NCBI GenBank assembly: GCA_026545225.1
Contig: CM048849.1
Coordinates: forward strand, 12,531,541 to 12,595,540
Direction of reading: 5' to 3'
Length of the DNA: 64,000 nt
DNA from: Cornus controversa
Taxonomy: Eukaryota; Streptophyta; Magnoliopsida; Cornales; Cornaceae
Of this stretch, positions 45,870 through 58,026 are shown in pieces. The translations under genes were made by a program, and so were the position numbers. The notes under the pieces are model-generated. The model was not told the DNA's origin. It saw only the letters and a program-made list of their open reading frames with translations, and ran no database searches. How positions within the stretch are numbered: position 1 is the first letter of the stretch; each line of letters starts with the position of its first letter.

Positions 45870-46149
45870 AATGTCTTTTAGATGTTCACTGTACCTAGAA
45901 ATATTTATTAATGGTTGTAATTTTGGAGCTTGCTAAATCCATTTGAATGTGTTAGCTTTGAAGGGATGCAAATTGGATATTGTTATTGTATGGAAGCAAA
46001 TACTTTTGGGTTGAGATGAAAGTAATATATTGTGTTTTGGGTTGACTTTCATTTGAATGTGTTAGTTTTGAATGCAAATTGTTGTGTAGCAACACATGTT
46101 TTTGGATTGAGAGATGAAAGTCATTAGAAAAAGGAATATTTGAAAAAAA

Positions 46150-46350
46150 AAAACTTTCTAAGGCAGACCGAAGCCGCCTTTAATATTATAAGGCTTATCT
46201 TTTAAGGCAGACAAAAGCCGCCTTTAATATTATGAGGTTTAGCTTTTAAGGCGGGCAACACCTTTTAAGGCAGACAGTAACCTCCCTTAATAATTGAGGT
46301 TCTAAGGCAGTAGTTGGCCACCGTAAATAATTACATCTTGTATGATGTAT
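46150..46350. repeat. CACTA element D right subterminal repeats, part left of the Athila insertion
   Basis: Four units of AAGGCAGACAAAAGCCGCC type. The array resumes at 63122-63362 after the Athila element, with ACCGCCTT and GGCCCGCCTT units running to the terminus. Confidence 0.75.
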
Positions 46351-47843
46351 TGATCGGTGTTGAATGTTACGCATTCTAGCCTCTTAACTTATGTATTTTA
46401 TTCTCTTAGTGATAGATTATTTTGTTATTTTACTTTATTTTAGTGTTTTCTGTATTTTCAGGGCCTTAATGATTGTTTCAGTTAAAACCATGATTTTGGG
46501 CTTTTTAAAGAAGGACATCTAAGATGGTTAGATGAAGCCTAGATCAAATGGATCCATTCAACCATTTATTTTAACTCAAATCAGCCCAAGGAAGAGGTCC
46601 AAGAGAATTACAGCTGCTTAAGAAGGTTTCGGGCCTAAAGCCCAAATATGTGCAAAATACAGTCTTAATCCCGTTTTGGAAAACGGACCAGAAGTCTTAT
46701 TTTAGAACCTCAAATCGATTTAGTTTTCAAGTTGGGTTGAAAGAAATTTGATTCTGCAAACTTTCGTATTTCACAAAAATTCCGTGAATCGGACTTCTTG
46801 TGAGTCAAAAGTTGGGCCGAACGTCAGTAGGAAAAACCCACCTGATTAGTGCTGCGGGAAAACCTAATTAATTCCTAATTGCATTAGGACTTTGGTGTAT
46901 TCTCTTGGGGCATAAAGTGAAGAATTAGAAGCTGAGTTTGGAAGAGATTACAGAGATTGGAGAGTCTGAGAGGGCTGTGGATAGAACAGAGACATACTTT
47001 GCAGAGCCATTGGAGAACGAAGTCATATGCATAATTCATGAAGATGATGCCTTCTTCCTCAACAGTTGAAGCTTCTTTTTCTACCATGAGCGGCTAGTTC
47101 ATCCACTAGGGTTTTGATGTAGCCCTAACAAAGCATCAATGGTTTGATTGTTTTAATTATTGGGGACCTTTATATACATGCACAGATTGTGTAATTTAGA
47201 GGATTCTTATTATAGAATTGAGCAATAAAAGTCTTGTAAATTCAGTTTCAATGATTTCTTATCTTGTCTTAGATATTTAGTTGTTGTTATTGAACTCATT
47301 CTCTCTTATTTTCTATGATTATGAGAGCGATTATTACACAATGGTAATCACTGAATATATCATTAAAAGCTTTGCTGGATTATACCTAGAGAAGATGAAC
47401 CATACTGCACTATATTAGAGTAGTTGAGCAGATGGCCTATACCAATCGAAGATAGTCCATGACTTAGCCTTAATCATATGTTATCTTCTTGATGGATGAA
47501 GGTGAGCTTGTAGCCACCGACACCACTTATGCATGATGTAATCCCCCATAGTTGATTCAATTGACCATTGATTGTGGAGTTAGTGGTGAAGTCAAATACC
47601 TTAGATTTCTCTCATATTATCTTCACTTTCTATTTACTTTGATTTATTTTATTTTACTTTTTAATTAGTTTAAAAATCATAATTCTTTTCTTTTAAATTT
47701 AATTAGAATTAATTATGTATTCTAACTCATCAGAGCATAATCCCTGAGGTACGATACCCCTATTCTGTAAGGAATTCGTTCTATTGCGAAGTGTGAAAAT
47801 TTTTAATTGATATACTTGTTGAGTCACACTCACACAGGAATCA
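46351..47843 (+). repeat. Left LTR of the Athila element
   Basis: 1,493 bp, starts TGATCGG, ends AATCA before the primer-binding site. It is paired with 61729-63121 (1,393 bp). Confidence 0.88.
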
Positions 47844-47848
47844 ATTTT

Positions 47849-47866
47849 TGGCACCGTTGCCGGGGA
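47849..47866 (+). promoter_or_regulatory. tRNA-Asp primer-binding site of the Athila element
   Basis: Eighteen bases, TGGCACCGTTGCCGGGGA, matching the complement of the tRNA-Asp 3' end at 17 positions, five bases after the left LTR. Confidence 0.85.
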
Positions 47867-47988
47867 TTATCTATTTGATTGATTGGATTTTACAGAATTA
47901 ATTTTAATTGGATTTTTAGTTTAGGAAATTTTTATATTTTGTTTTAAATTTTGTTTTCATTTTCTTTTCAGGTGCTTTTGGCTAATAT

Positions 47989-49150
47989 ATGCAAGGTCGT
48001 CGTTCTGTAGCTGATCCTTTGATACAGCTTGATCTTGAGCCTGATCGTACTCTTAGACAACAGAGGAACATCCCTGTTGATACTAGTGTGCAAGAGGAAG
48101 AATTAATGAAAGACATGGCAGAAGAGAGGAATAACAACCTTGTTCCTAATGCTGATGGAGAAAGGGCTAGATTGCTTAGGGACTACTATGTCCCTGAGAC
48201 ATATACATCACCAGCTGGTTTTCAACTGCCTAATGTCACAGCACAGAATTATGAGATCAAGTCCAGCATTATTCAGATGCTACTATCTTATTTTGGACTG
48301 ACTCAAGAAGACCCTTACAAGCATCTGGATGACTTCATTGAAGTGTGCTCAACTACCAAAATTCACAACTTCTCTGAAGATTCTTTCAGAATGAGACTTT
48401 TTCCATTCTCCCTGAAAGATAAAGCAATGTATTGGTTCAACTCTCTATCGGCAGGTTCTATCACGACTTGGACTCAGATGCAACATGAGTTTCTCAAGAA
48501 GTATTTTCCGATAGGGAAGACCAATCAGTTCAGATGTGCTATCACTGGTTTCTCCCAACATGTGGGGGAACAATTTTATGAGACATGGGAAAGATTCAAG
48601 GACCTTCTTAGGAAGTGTCCCCATCATCAAGTTCCTAAGTGGCAACTAGTGCAGAGTTTCCATGAAGGGCTGACAGAAGCCAATAGACAGATGGTTGATG
48701 CATCTTGTGGAGGTACTTTTATGTTGAAGAGTGAAGAAGAGGCATTGACCTTATTTGAAAATCTTAGTGACAACTCTCTACAACATGTGTCCTCTACTCG
48801 TTCGAGCATACCTCCCACTATAAGGAAGACTGATGGGATTTTTGAGGTTGGTGCTTCAGAAGCTATGCCAACTGATATTGATCTAATTGCACAGAAGGTA
48901 GCAGCAATTATGGCTGCCAATCAAACTCCTTCTGCTCCAAATTCTTTATTGCTAGGCCCTTGTGAATTTTGCTCTAGTCCTATGCATAATGTGAGCAATT
49001 GTCCTTCGATGGGGCAATTTTTTGATGTTCAACATGATCAAGTCCAAGCTACATTCACTGGACCAATGAATCATCCACAAGGTAATACTTACAATCCCAC
49101 ATGGAGGAATCATCCTGGTTTTTCTTACAGTAACCAAGGGGCAGCAATGT
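47989..49150 (+). pseudogene. Athila gag region, first part
   Basis: Athila-type capsid sequence with the hallmark EDPYKHLDDFIE, FPFSLKDKA and TWERFKDLLRKCPHH motifs, and a CX2CX4HX4C zinc knuckle at about 48961-49002. A nested gypsy element sits at its end and related sequence resumes at 54939. It is a fossil. Confidence 0.9.
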
Positions 49151-50214
49151 TGTCACGCCCCAATTCCCGAGGCCCGGAAACCGATGTGTGAACCCCGTGA
49201 GATCACCCTCACGACATAACCATCACCTGATCATACCATCTCAATTTCCTATTATTTTCACGAAAATTGGGCATGACCCATTCTAAATAATCAGCTCTTG
49301 GTATGTTATACCTGCTTTACAATTCATATGGACACTTCTGGGCACGTGTCCCCCCAGCATTTATATCTAGCAATAAAAATGGACACTTCTGGGCACGTGT
49401 CCCCCCAGCATTTCTACAACATGCATAATATAATAAAAAATATACATGCCTCAGTCCTTGAATGTCCGTATTATATACATACACCACATGAATAAAATAC
49501 AATTGAAGGACTGAATCAATATAATCGCTTTATACATTTAATCCAAATGTAAAGCATCTATCTATCCACTATCCTGGACATACATCAGATTCTAAGGAAT
49601 CTAAACACTACCTCTGCAACCGGTGCTGTCAGTCCCCTAACTAACTTCGAAATCAGCAATACCTGCAAAACCTGGGAGGGGGTGAGCTCAAAGGCCCAAC
49701 AAGGTATGTAAAACCATACTATCACCGCTGTAGCAGGTCGATCCTCACATATTCTCAAAAATATACATGCACTTAAATATATCATCATATTTAAGACCAT
49801 GCTCTACCTAGCATGCATGAACCAACGATGTATTTGGCTACTCTAGCACATATGAACATACAAAATCTGCAACACATGATTTTAGAAATCATTCTCAACA
49901 TGCTTGAAAGCAGTAAACATTCAGCACCAATATGTATATAGAACATATATATCAACACATTTACATAAACGATGTAAATCAACTACCACATCTCCTACTC
50001 GTCAAGTAGCAGTCTCAAATGCAATGAAGATGCATTTAAACAGAAATACATGCTTAACAGATAAACACATAAGCATAAAGATATACATCCTCCCTCGGGT
50101 CTCACCCGATACCCTAACATGATTTTTACCAACCATGTGACCTGGGACGCCTCCCACAACCATCTCACGACCTTGACCTACTCCGCCAACATCATACTTC
50201 CGGGGTAATATTTT

Positions 50215-50690
50215 GGTTTGCCCATTGGTGATTAGACCATATCAGCACCATCACCAATTATTTGCCTACTCAAGGTGGTTAGACCATATCAGCACCGTCA
50301 CCGAGCATTGGGTATCTCAAAGTGGTTAGACCATATCAGCACCGCCACTGAGCTTATTTTGACTCAAGATGATTAGACCATTTCAGGACCGTCACTGAGT
50401 CTTAGATGGTTCAAGGTGGTTAGACCATATCAGCACCGCCACCGAGTATTTACCTACTCCAAGGTGGATAGACCACTGTCACCGAGTATTTACCTACTCC
50501 ACTGAGCTTATTTTGACTCAAGATGATTAGACCATTTCAGGACCGTCACTGAGTCTTAGATGGTTCAAGGTGGTTAGACCATATCAGCACCGCCACCGAG
50601 TATTTACCTACTCCAAGGTGGATAGACCACTGTCACCGAGTATTTACCTACTCCAAGGTGACGTAACCGCTCCAACGCCCTCACCGTGAC
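50215..50690. repeat. Tandem array in the nested gypsy LTR
   Basis: Eight or more units of 50-60 bp built on GGTTAGACCATATCAGCACCG and CACCGAGTATTTACCTACTCC, including a second-order duplication of about 130 bp (50361-50475 against 50501-50655). Confidence 0.85.
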
Positions 50691-52754
50691 CGAGTATTGA
50701 CCTACTCTGGGTGATTTTCCTACTTTATGACCACAACCATACTGAGTATTGACCTATTCTAGGTAATTCAACCACACTTCCCCGTTTTCTCACAACGGCC
50801 CCATATATGCATTTCAAACATATAAACACTAAGCATTCAATTTCGTGCTTCACAATGCATAAGCTAGTTTTAAGAAAACATAGTGTGCATTTTGTCTCCG
50901 CATAACCACATATATAATTACCTATACATGTAAACCCACATACAACCACGTATGTGTCATTTCCCTCCCATATACGCAATATGGATGCATATATACCTAG
51001 CATAATATATTCATGCATCAACCCATGTTTGTGAATACTAAAAAGAAGTATTTAGCATTCTTTTCACCACATTCCAACACATATAGCACACACATGTTCC
51101 AAGACTTGCACAACACCTCACATATGCAAAACACTTCAACTTTAGCACATTTTTATCGTGCTTCACCCATGCATACATTCTCTATATACAGATAGCATGC
51201 ATTTCATTCACGTAATCCCACATGTAGTCACGTACATGTCAAATCATGCACTTAATTCACATATGCACATACACTAGCATAAATATAGTCATGCTCTCAT
51301 TCAATGCATGTATTCCTACAAGTAACTAGCATGTTTTCCATTCACAACATATATAATCACATATATATTCCGTCACCATATGTGTATTAAGAACATATAG
51401 AATACTTAGCATATCATATTCATGCTTTGCAAATGCCCGCCAAAAGTTACATTCATACTTATCATGCATTTCTACCTCGCACCATATATATAATCACATA
51501 TATATATGTAACATCATGCATAAGAGCCCCATATGCATACACGACAACACATAGCTAAACAGGTATTATTTAGCATACTTTTCATAGACTTTAATCTATA
51601 CATACATGCATATCACAATGCAAATAGGCGATAAATTTAACATGTTATCACCCCCCAACCCACACATATATATAGATATACACACACCACATATGATCAA
51701 ATTAAGACATATGTAAATTACTTAATGTAAGTAAAATATATATACGAGACAGAGGCAAGAATCAACTTGCCTTAGGTCCAGCTTTCGCCAAGTCCGCGGT
51801 TGCAAAGCGGCCTATTTCCATGCTCGGTCCGGTCCCGTGCTAAAGTCCATCCAATCCATCCACCGAACCATTTTTCTCTTTGTTGATCCTAAAGTTTGAT
51901 CTAACCCATGTCTTGGGTCCAATTCAATCCAAGCTCCATTTCACGTCTAAAGCCTAGTTTAAACAAAATACCAAACCCACCATTTTTAGACCAACCAAAC
52001 ACAACCCAGCAACCTATCTCAGCCGAGCCAAACACTAGCCAAACGCCACCAAACACCATCGAAACTGACCACCAAAATAGGCCGTCCAATAGCCATGAGG
52101 ATGCCACCATTTGCCACCTCAAGCCACTATTATCTGGACCAAATGGAACCCACGAACTAGCCACCATCAGCCCTACAAACCCGAGCTAAAATAACCCCCA
52201 ACCGCGTCATCATCTTGCCGCCAAACAGCCTCTACGGTACCACCATGTGCACCCTCAAACAACCACAAAATAGCCGCTACCAAATCCAATAGCGAGCATC
52301 CCAAATAGTCCACAAATCAGCCCCAAAACGGCCACCAATAAATCCCAAAAATTAGACCCAATCAACTCACCTCAACCACGAAGACTTAGCCGAACCCAAT
52401 CGCAACTGTCGGCCAAACAGTCCCCAGTCGAGACCCCCTTTCACCACCACCATGGAACCGACATCATCACCCAAGTCCACAAAACTGAGCACCAACAGCC
52501 CAAACCGAAGCCCCCAATCAAACCAAACACGACCCAGTCGTGCTTAGCCGAACCACCGAGCAACACCTCCGACAGACCACCGCGAGCCGCCGTCACCGGC
52601 CTACCGCCAGCGAACCCACACCATCAAGCCATTGAAACCCACCATCTTCCTTCGGTCACGCCACCACGGACCACCCGTCCGAGCGTCACGGCCAAACCCA
52701 GCGGTGCTCACGCCGGAGCAGCTACCGCCGAACGGACCCACGAGCTGCCGGAGC

Positions 52755-52935
52755 GCCGTTGAGCTCCTCCCCCTTCTTAGTTTCTCTCTCCCGATCTCAC
52801 TCAGTTTCTCTTTCTCTCTCTCCCCGACTTCTCCTTCTCTTTCTTCACTTTCTCTTTTCTTTTTCCTTTTTCTTTTCTTTTCTTTCTTTTCTTCTTTTCT
52901 CTTTTTCTTTTCTTTTCTTTTCTTCTTTTTCTCTC
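52755..52935. repeat. Polypyrimidine tract, TTTTC/CTCT-rich
   Basis: About 180 bp with almost no purines on the plus strand. It yields long but meaningless F/S/L-rich and K/E/R-rich frames on the two strands. In element orientation (minus) it is a polypurine tract early in the LTR. Confidence 0.9.
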
Positions 52936-53398
52936 CTCTCGGCTGACCCACATGGGTCTTCTCTTTATCCCTTTATTTTCGTCCACATAATTTGCATCAC
53001 ATGTTTCTCTACCTTACATACAACCACATGTATATAATACATATAATTTATATATATATATTTATATCACATGGGCATCTTATTATATATACACATATGT
53101 ATATACATCACCACATACTCTTGCCCCTCCACATGCACAAAATTATGAATGCGCACCTCTCTATTTCTTCATAATTACATGTGAGCCCACCCTATATTTA
53201 TAATTTAATATAAATATAGGCACCATATATATATATATATATAAATATATATATATATACACATATACATACACTTTCCACTTGTATGGAAATATATCCA
53301 CACCCTTTCCAGAATTTTTTTTTTTTTATTAATCCGAAAAAAATTTAATTCCGGTCAAAATTCACCTGGAACCGGTCAAAATAATTCCGGTCCTTACA

Positions 53399-54762
53399 AC
53401 CTCCCCTCCTTCAAGGAATTTCGTCCTCGAAATTAGCATAGTCATGGTCCTTCCAAAACTAATCTATACTGGACATTATTCTCGCTAATGATCATCACTA
53501 TCTCTTTCCACATACCCTAGGCGCTACACTTTCAACACCTAGCTCATAACACTCAAGTCTGGCACAATCATTGCCTCTCAACTGTCGTAAGGCAATATAA
53601 CCACTTCCGTGACATGGCTGAGTGACTCCTAAGCTCATGTACGGTTCACTCACAAAATCCTCCAAAGCATTTGCTTCCTAGAGTCCATAGTCTCTACCTC
53701 AAGACCTATCCAGTACATCTCTATCTCTAGTCTAAGGCAACACCCTTGACTAATCATACCAATCACTCACAGTGATACTTCCCTATAATCCAGGATCATC
53801 AATACTCAAAGTCATTTTTTTATTATCAAACATGACTTTCAATCTCTGGCATACCATTCCTGGGCTTAGTCTAATATCCTGGGCATCATCACAACACAAA
53901 CCACATCAATCCAGTGCACATCACAAGCGCACTCACCAGCAAGGCACATGACAGTGTACTCGCCGATACAAACCACATAACAGTGTACTTGTCGCAGCAA
54001 GCCACATAATCCTGCCCAGTCTCATAGACTACAACCCACTGGAATCCAATGCCAAGTCCAGGATCTTACATCCCACTAGTTTCACAATCTCATTATTCAA
54101 GAGGAGATCCATTTCCCATTTTCATCTTTCACACCAAGGAACCAGTTGATAGTTAGAGAGAATTCCTTTCATATCAGCACTTCACTTTGGACAACCCTTA
54201 CCAATGAAAGTTTGAGGTCACCTACAGTAGCCAAACAACAACCATACAGTGGCCGCAGCCCACTGCGTCTACACGTCCACTGTGTCCACCTCTCCCCTTC
54301 ACGGTAAGAAATTATCCTCACTTCATACACCATATGTCAGGATCCTCATCCACTATCAACCCATCCTTCTCTTAACATCATATCCACACTGTGGACTAAC
54401 TGTATCTATCATGCGCATATCACAGTACACCACTGAGGTCAAGGCACATAAGGAGTGCACTTGTCAAAACAAATCATCCAGTCTTGTCCATTTTTTTTTG
54501 GACTACGTTCCATTGCATTTAGTGCCAAGATTAGGGTTTTACATGCCCTTAACTTCATAATCTCATTCCTCGAAGAATGAATCCGACTTACTCGTCCATT
54601 AATCCTAACGGACGTTTTTGACTTCCCAGGTATTTATCCATTCCTTTCCAGCATCTCACTTGAGACCCCAAGATCCTGACTGCTTCGTCTAGGACCCCAC
54701 AAATCCTTCCATGCATTACTATTGCATTAATCAGCACCTAGGCATTACGATGCATCGCCAAT
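53399..54762 (-). other. Residual internal region of the nested gypsy element
   Basis: Begins (plus coordinates) with AACCTCCCCTCCTTCAAGG and TTTCGTCCTCGAAATT, the complement of the polypurine tract and end-of-polyprotein motif. CACAT-ACAGTGTACT phrases recur near 53945-53990 and 54420-54470. No protein domain recognised. Confidence 0.5.
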
Positions 54763-54938
54763 GGCACCATATATATATATATATAGATATATATATATAT
54801 ACATATACATACACTTTCCACTTGTATGGAAATATATCCACACCCTTTCTGGAATTTTTTTTTTTAATTAATCCGAAAAAAATTTTAATTTCGGTCAAAA
54901 TTCACCCGGAACCGGTCAAAATAATTTCGGTCCTTACA

Positions 54939-55630
54939 AATGCACCATCATATCAACCTAGGACTTTTGTACCTCAACAACAATATCAAACACAAAGTCC
55001 TATGGCACAAATAATTTCTGCTATTGAAGACAAGCTGACACTTACCTTGTCCAAATTTGACAAGCTTGATTCTCTTATAGAGACAGTGCAAGCTACTGCA
55101 GCAACAATACAATCTACAGTTCAGCTAGTGCACTCTCATTCTCAATCCATTGCCAAACTAGAATATCAGTTTGGATAGCTTGCTACTTCATTAAGTAGAA
55201 GAGAAGAAGGGAAGCTCCCTAGTCAACCAATTGCTAATCCAAGAGGGATGCAAGCTTCCACAAGCAACCCACACCATAAGCAAGTTCATGCCATTACCAC
55301 TTTGAGGAGTGGGAAAATAATTAATAATAAGGTGGGTGAGAAGAAAGAAGAAGAAAAAGTGACCACAAGTCCAAGTGCTGAAATTCCTTATGAGCCCAAG
55401 GCTCCTTTCCCACAACGTTTCCTTGAAGCATCTAAATTGGGGAAGCAAGGGGACAAGCTGCATGACATGATGGAGGTGTTTCGACAAGTGAAGATTAATT
55501 TGCCACTCCTTGATGCCATCAAGCAAATTCCTCCTTATGCTAAATTTTTGAAGGACTTGTGCACTCAAAAAAGGCGTTCTAAAAGCCATGTGCCAAAGAA
55601 AGTGATACTGCCACAACAAGTGAGTTCTAC
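54939..55630 (+). pseudogene. Athila gag region, part after the nested insertion
   Basis: Proline/glutamine-rich gag tail, then Athila-type sequence with the HAITTLRSGK motif and the INLPLLDAIKQIPPYAKFLK motif that lead into protease. Fossil. Confidence 0.8.
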
Positions 55631-55659
55631 AATTTAGCAGTGCACTCCTCCCAAGTACA

Positions 55660-58026
55660 AAGATCCTGGTGCCCCAACTATCTCATGCACCATGTTGATA
55701 AAGCTCTTCTTGATTTGGGTGCAAGTGTGAATTTGCTACCCTATTCAGTTTACTTACAATTGGGCTTGGGAGAATTGAAGCCTACCTCGGTGGTATTGCA
55801 ATTTGCAGACAGATCAACAAAACAACCCTGAGGAATCATTGAAGATGTGCTTATTAATGTAGACAAGTTCTACTTTCCTGTTAATTTCATTGTACTTGAC
55901 ACTAAGCCAGTTCATAATCCGAAGAGGCACATTCCAGTGATCCTTGGTCGACCTTTATTAGCTACTGCTGATGCTTGCATAAATTGTAGGTCAAGGATCA
56001 TGGATATTTCATTTGGCAATATGAATGTCAAGCTTAATATGTTCAATGCTATCCAACACCCTCCAGATCAGAGTGATGTATTCTGCATGGATGATATTAA
56101 TGAATGTGTAGAGGAATTTGTGTCATCCTCTATATCTCTTTGAAGGTATGTAAGTCTCTTTATGACTTTGAGAAAATCAATGATGAAGAGTTGTGTGAAG
56201 AGGTGAAGTCTATGTTGAAAGTGGATGCTATTCAGAATACTCTGCCATGGTGAATTCCAATTGAGCCACTCCCTTCTCTCTCTAGCACTCCCCTAGTGCC
56301 TTCATTGGAGTCCCCTCTGTCATTAGAGTTGAAGCCTTTGCCTGACAAGTTAAAGTATGTGTTTTTGGGGGCACAGAAAACTCTTCCTGTTATAATTGCC
56401 TCTGATATGACAGAAACTCTAGAAAAGTGCTTAGTAGAGGTCTTATATCAACATCGTGAAGCCATTGGGTGGAGTGTTACTGATCTTAAGGGCATTGATC
56501 CCTCAATTTGCATGAACAAAATTCATTTGGAAGAGGGATGTAAGCCATCTAGAGAGGCATAGAGGCGACTGAACCCCAACATGAAGGAGGTGGTAAAGAA
56601 AGAGGTTGTCAAGTTACTTGATGCAGGTATTATTTATCCAATTTCTGATAGCACATGGGTGAGTCCAACACAAGTGGTTCCTAAGAAGTCTGGTCGTACC
56701 ATTGTCCCTAACTCTATAGGAGAGCTTGTTCCACAACATACTGCCACAGGTTGGCGTGTTTGCATTGATTATAGAAAGCTCAATTCCATGACAAGGAAGG
56801 ATCACTTCCCTCTTCCATTCATTGATTAAATACTCAAAAGGTTAGCTGGTCAGAGCTATTATTGCTTTATGGATGGCTACTCTGGTTATAACCAAGTGGC
56901 TATGGATCCAGAAGATCAAGAGAAGACTACTTTCACTTGTCCCTTTGGTACTTTTGCTTATCGTCGTATGCCATTTGGATCATGTAATGCTCCGGCGACA
57001 TTCCAGAGGTGTATGATGGCCATTTTTTCTGACATGGTGGAAAAATTATTGGAGGTGTTCATGGATGACTTCTCTATTTTTGGATCATCATTTGAAAACT
57101 GTTTGAGCAATTTATCATTTGTGCTTCAAAGGTGCCGAGAATGGAATTTAGTACTTAGTTGGGAGAAGAGCCATTTCTTGGTGAAAGAGGGTATTGTGTT
57201 TGGCCATATTGTTTCAGAGAGAGGCATTGAAGTTGATAAAGCAAAGATCGACCTAATTGCAACTATGCTTCATCCAATTTCAGTAAGACAAGTTTGATCT
57301 TTCTTAGGCTATGCTGGGTTCTATAAAAGATTTATCAAGGATTTCAGTAAAATTGCTCGACCATTGTGCCATTTGTTATCTAAAGATGTTCCATTTACCT
57401 TTGATGAAGAATGTGTGCAAGCTTTTGAAAAGCTTCGGTCTCTGTTATCCTCTGCACCAATCATGCAATCTCCAAAATGGGCTCTACCTTTTGAAATCAA
57501 GAGTGATGCCTCTGATTATGCAGTAGGAGCAGTGTTGGGACAAAGAGAAGAGAAACGACCATATGTCATCTATTATGCTAGTAAGACTCTCTCTGATGCC
57601 CAACTCAATTATACAACCACAGAGAAAGAGCTTCTAGCTGTAGTATTTGCCTTGGACAAGTTTCATTCTTATTTATTGGGATCCAAGGTGGTTGTTTACT
57701 CTGATCATACAGTATTGAGACATTTATTGGCGAAGAAAGAAACCAAACCGCATCTTATTTGATGGATTTTGTTATTGCAAGAATTCAATTTGGAAATAAA
57801 AGACAAAAAGGGGACAAAGAATGTGGTTGCAGATCATTTATCTCGGATTGAGTTTGAGCCGGTGATCGATGCATTACCTATTCGAGACTCATTTTCAGAT
57901 GAGCAATTATTTGGAATTTGTGAGATGAAGGTTAATGGGCAAAGGTTGAAGCATTGTGTAGAAGGATTTGTGCTAAGAAGAGACGTAGAGTCCGTCGACT
58001 TGACGGATTTCGTCTATCCGACTTAA
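55660..58026 (+). pseudogene. Athila pol region: protease, reverse transcriptase, RNase H
   Basis: Protease with the LLDLGASVNLLP active-site segment (about 55700-55745). Reverse transcriptase with PFGTFAYRRMPFG and the catalytic FMDDFSIFG segment (about 56860-57290). RNase H with [14 protein letters not shown] and the [18 protein letters not shown] segment (about 57490-57760), then the VADHLSRIE connection motif. Integrase does not follow, which may explain the short pol. The reading is broken several times. Confidence 0.9.

Larger units (their letters stand above)
49151..53398 (-). repeat. 3' LTR of the nested gypsy element
   Basis: 4,248 bp. It contains a tandem array at 50215-50690, AT-rich dispersed repeats, a CA-rich unstructured stretch (51900-52640) and a pyrimidine tract (52750-52935). 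Long frames in the last two are compositional, not genes. Confidence 0.75.
49151..54938 (-). mobile_element. Nested long-LTR gypsy element, minus strand, incomplete
   Basis: Read on the minus strand, the element's 3' LTR spans 53398 to 49151 (4,248 bp, TGTAAGGACCGG to GGGGCGTGACA). It is preceded by a purine tract and the AATTTCGAGGACGAAATT motif typical of chromovirus polyprotein ends. A short 5' LTR remnant lies at 54763-54938. Flanks AATGT and AATGC form a 5-bp duplication with one difference. Only about 1.4 kb of internal sequence remains and no pol domain is recognisable. Likely Tekay/Del-type from the long LTR and the end motif. Heavily broken. Confidence 0.78.

Noticed and set aside
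51901-52189. Overlapping frames of about 90 codons on opposite strands
   Set aside because: They lie in the CA-rich low-complexity part of the same LTR; no domain and no splice context.
52601-53037. Long frames on both strands (over 90 codons), F/S/L-rich and K/E/R-rich
   Set aside because: They are read from a polypyrimidine tract within the nested gypsy LTR; composition alone explains them.
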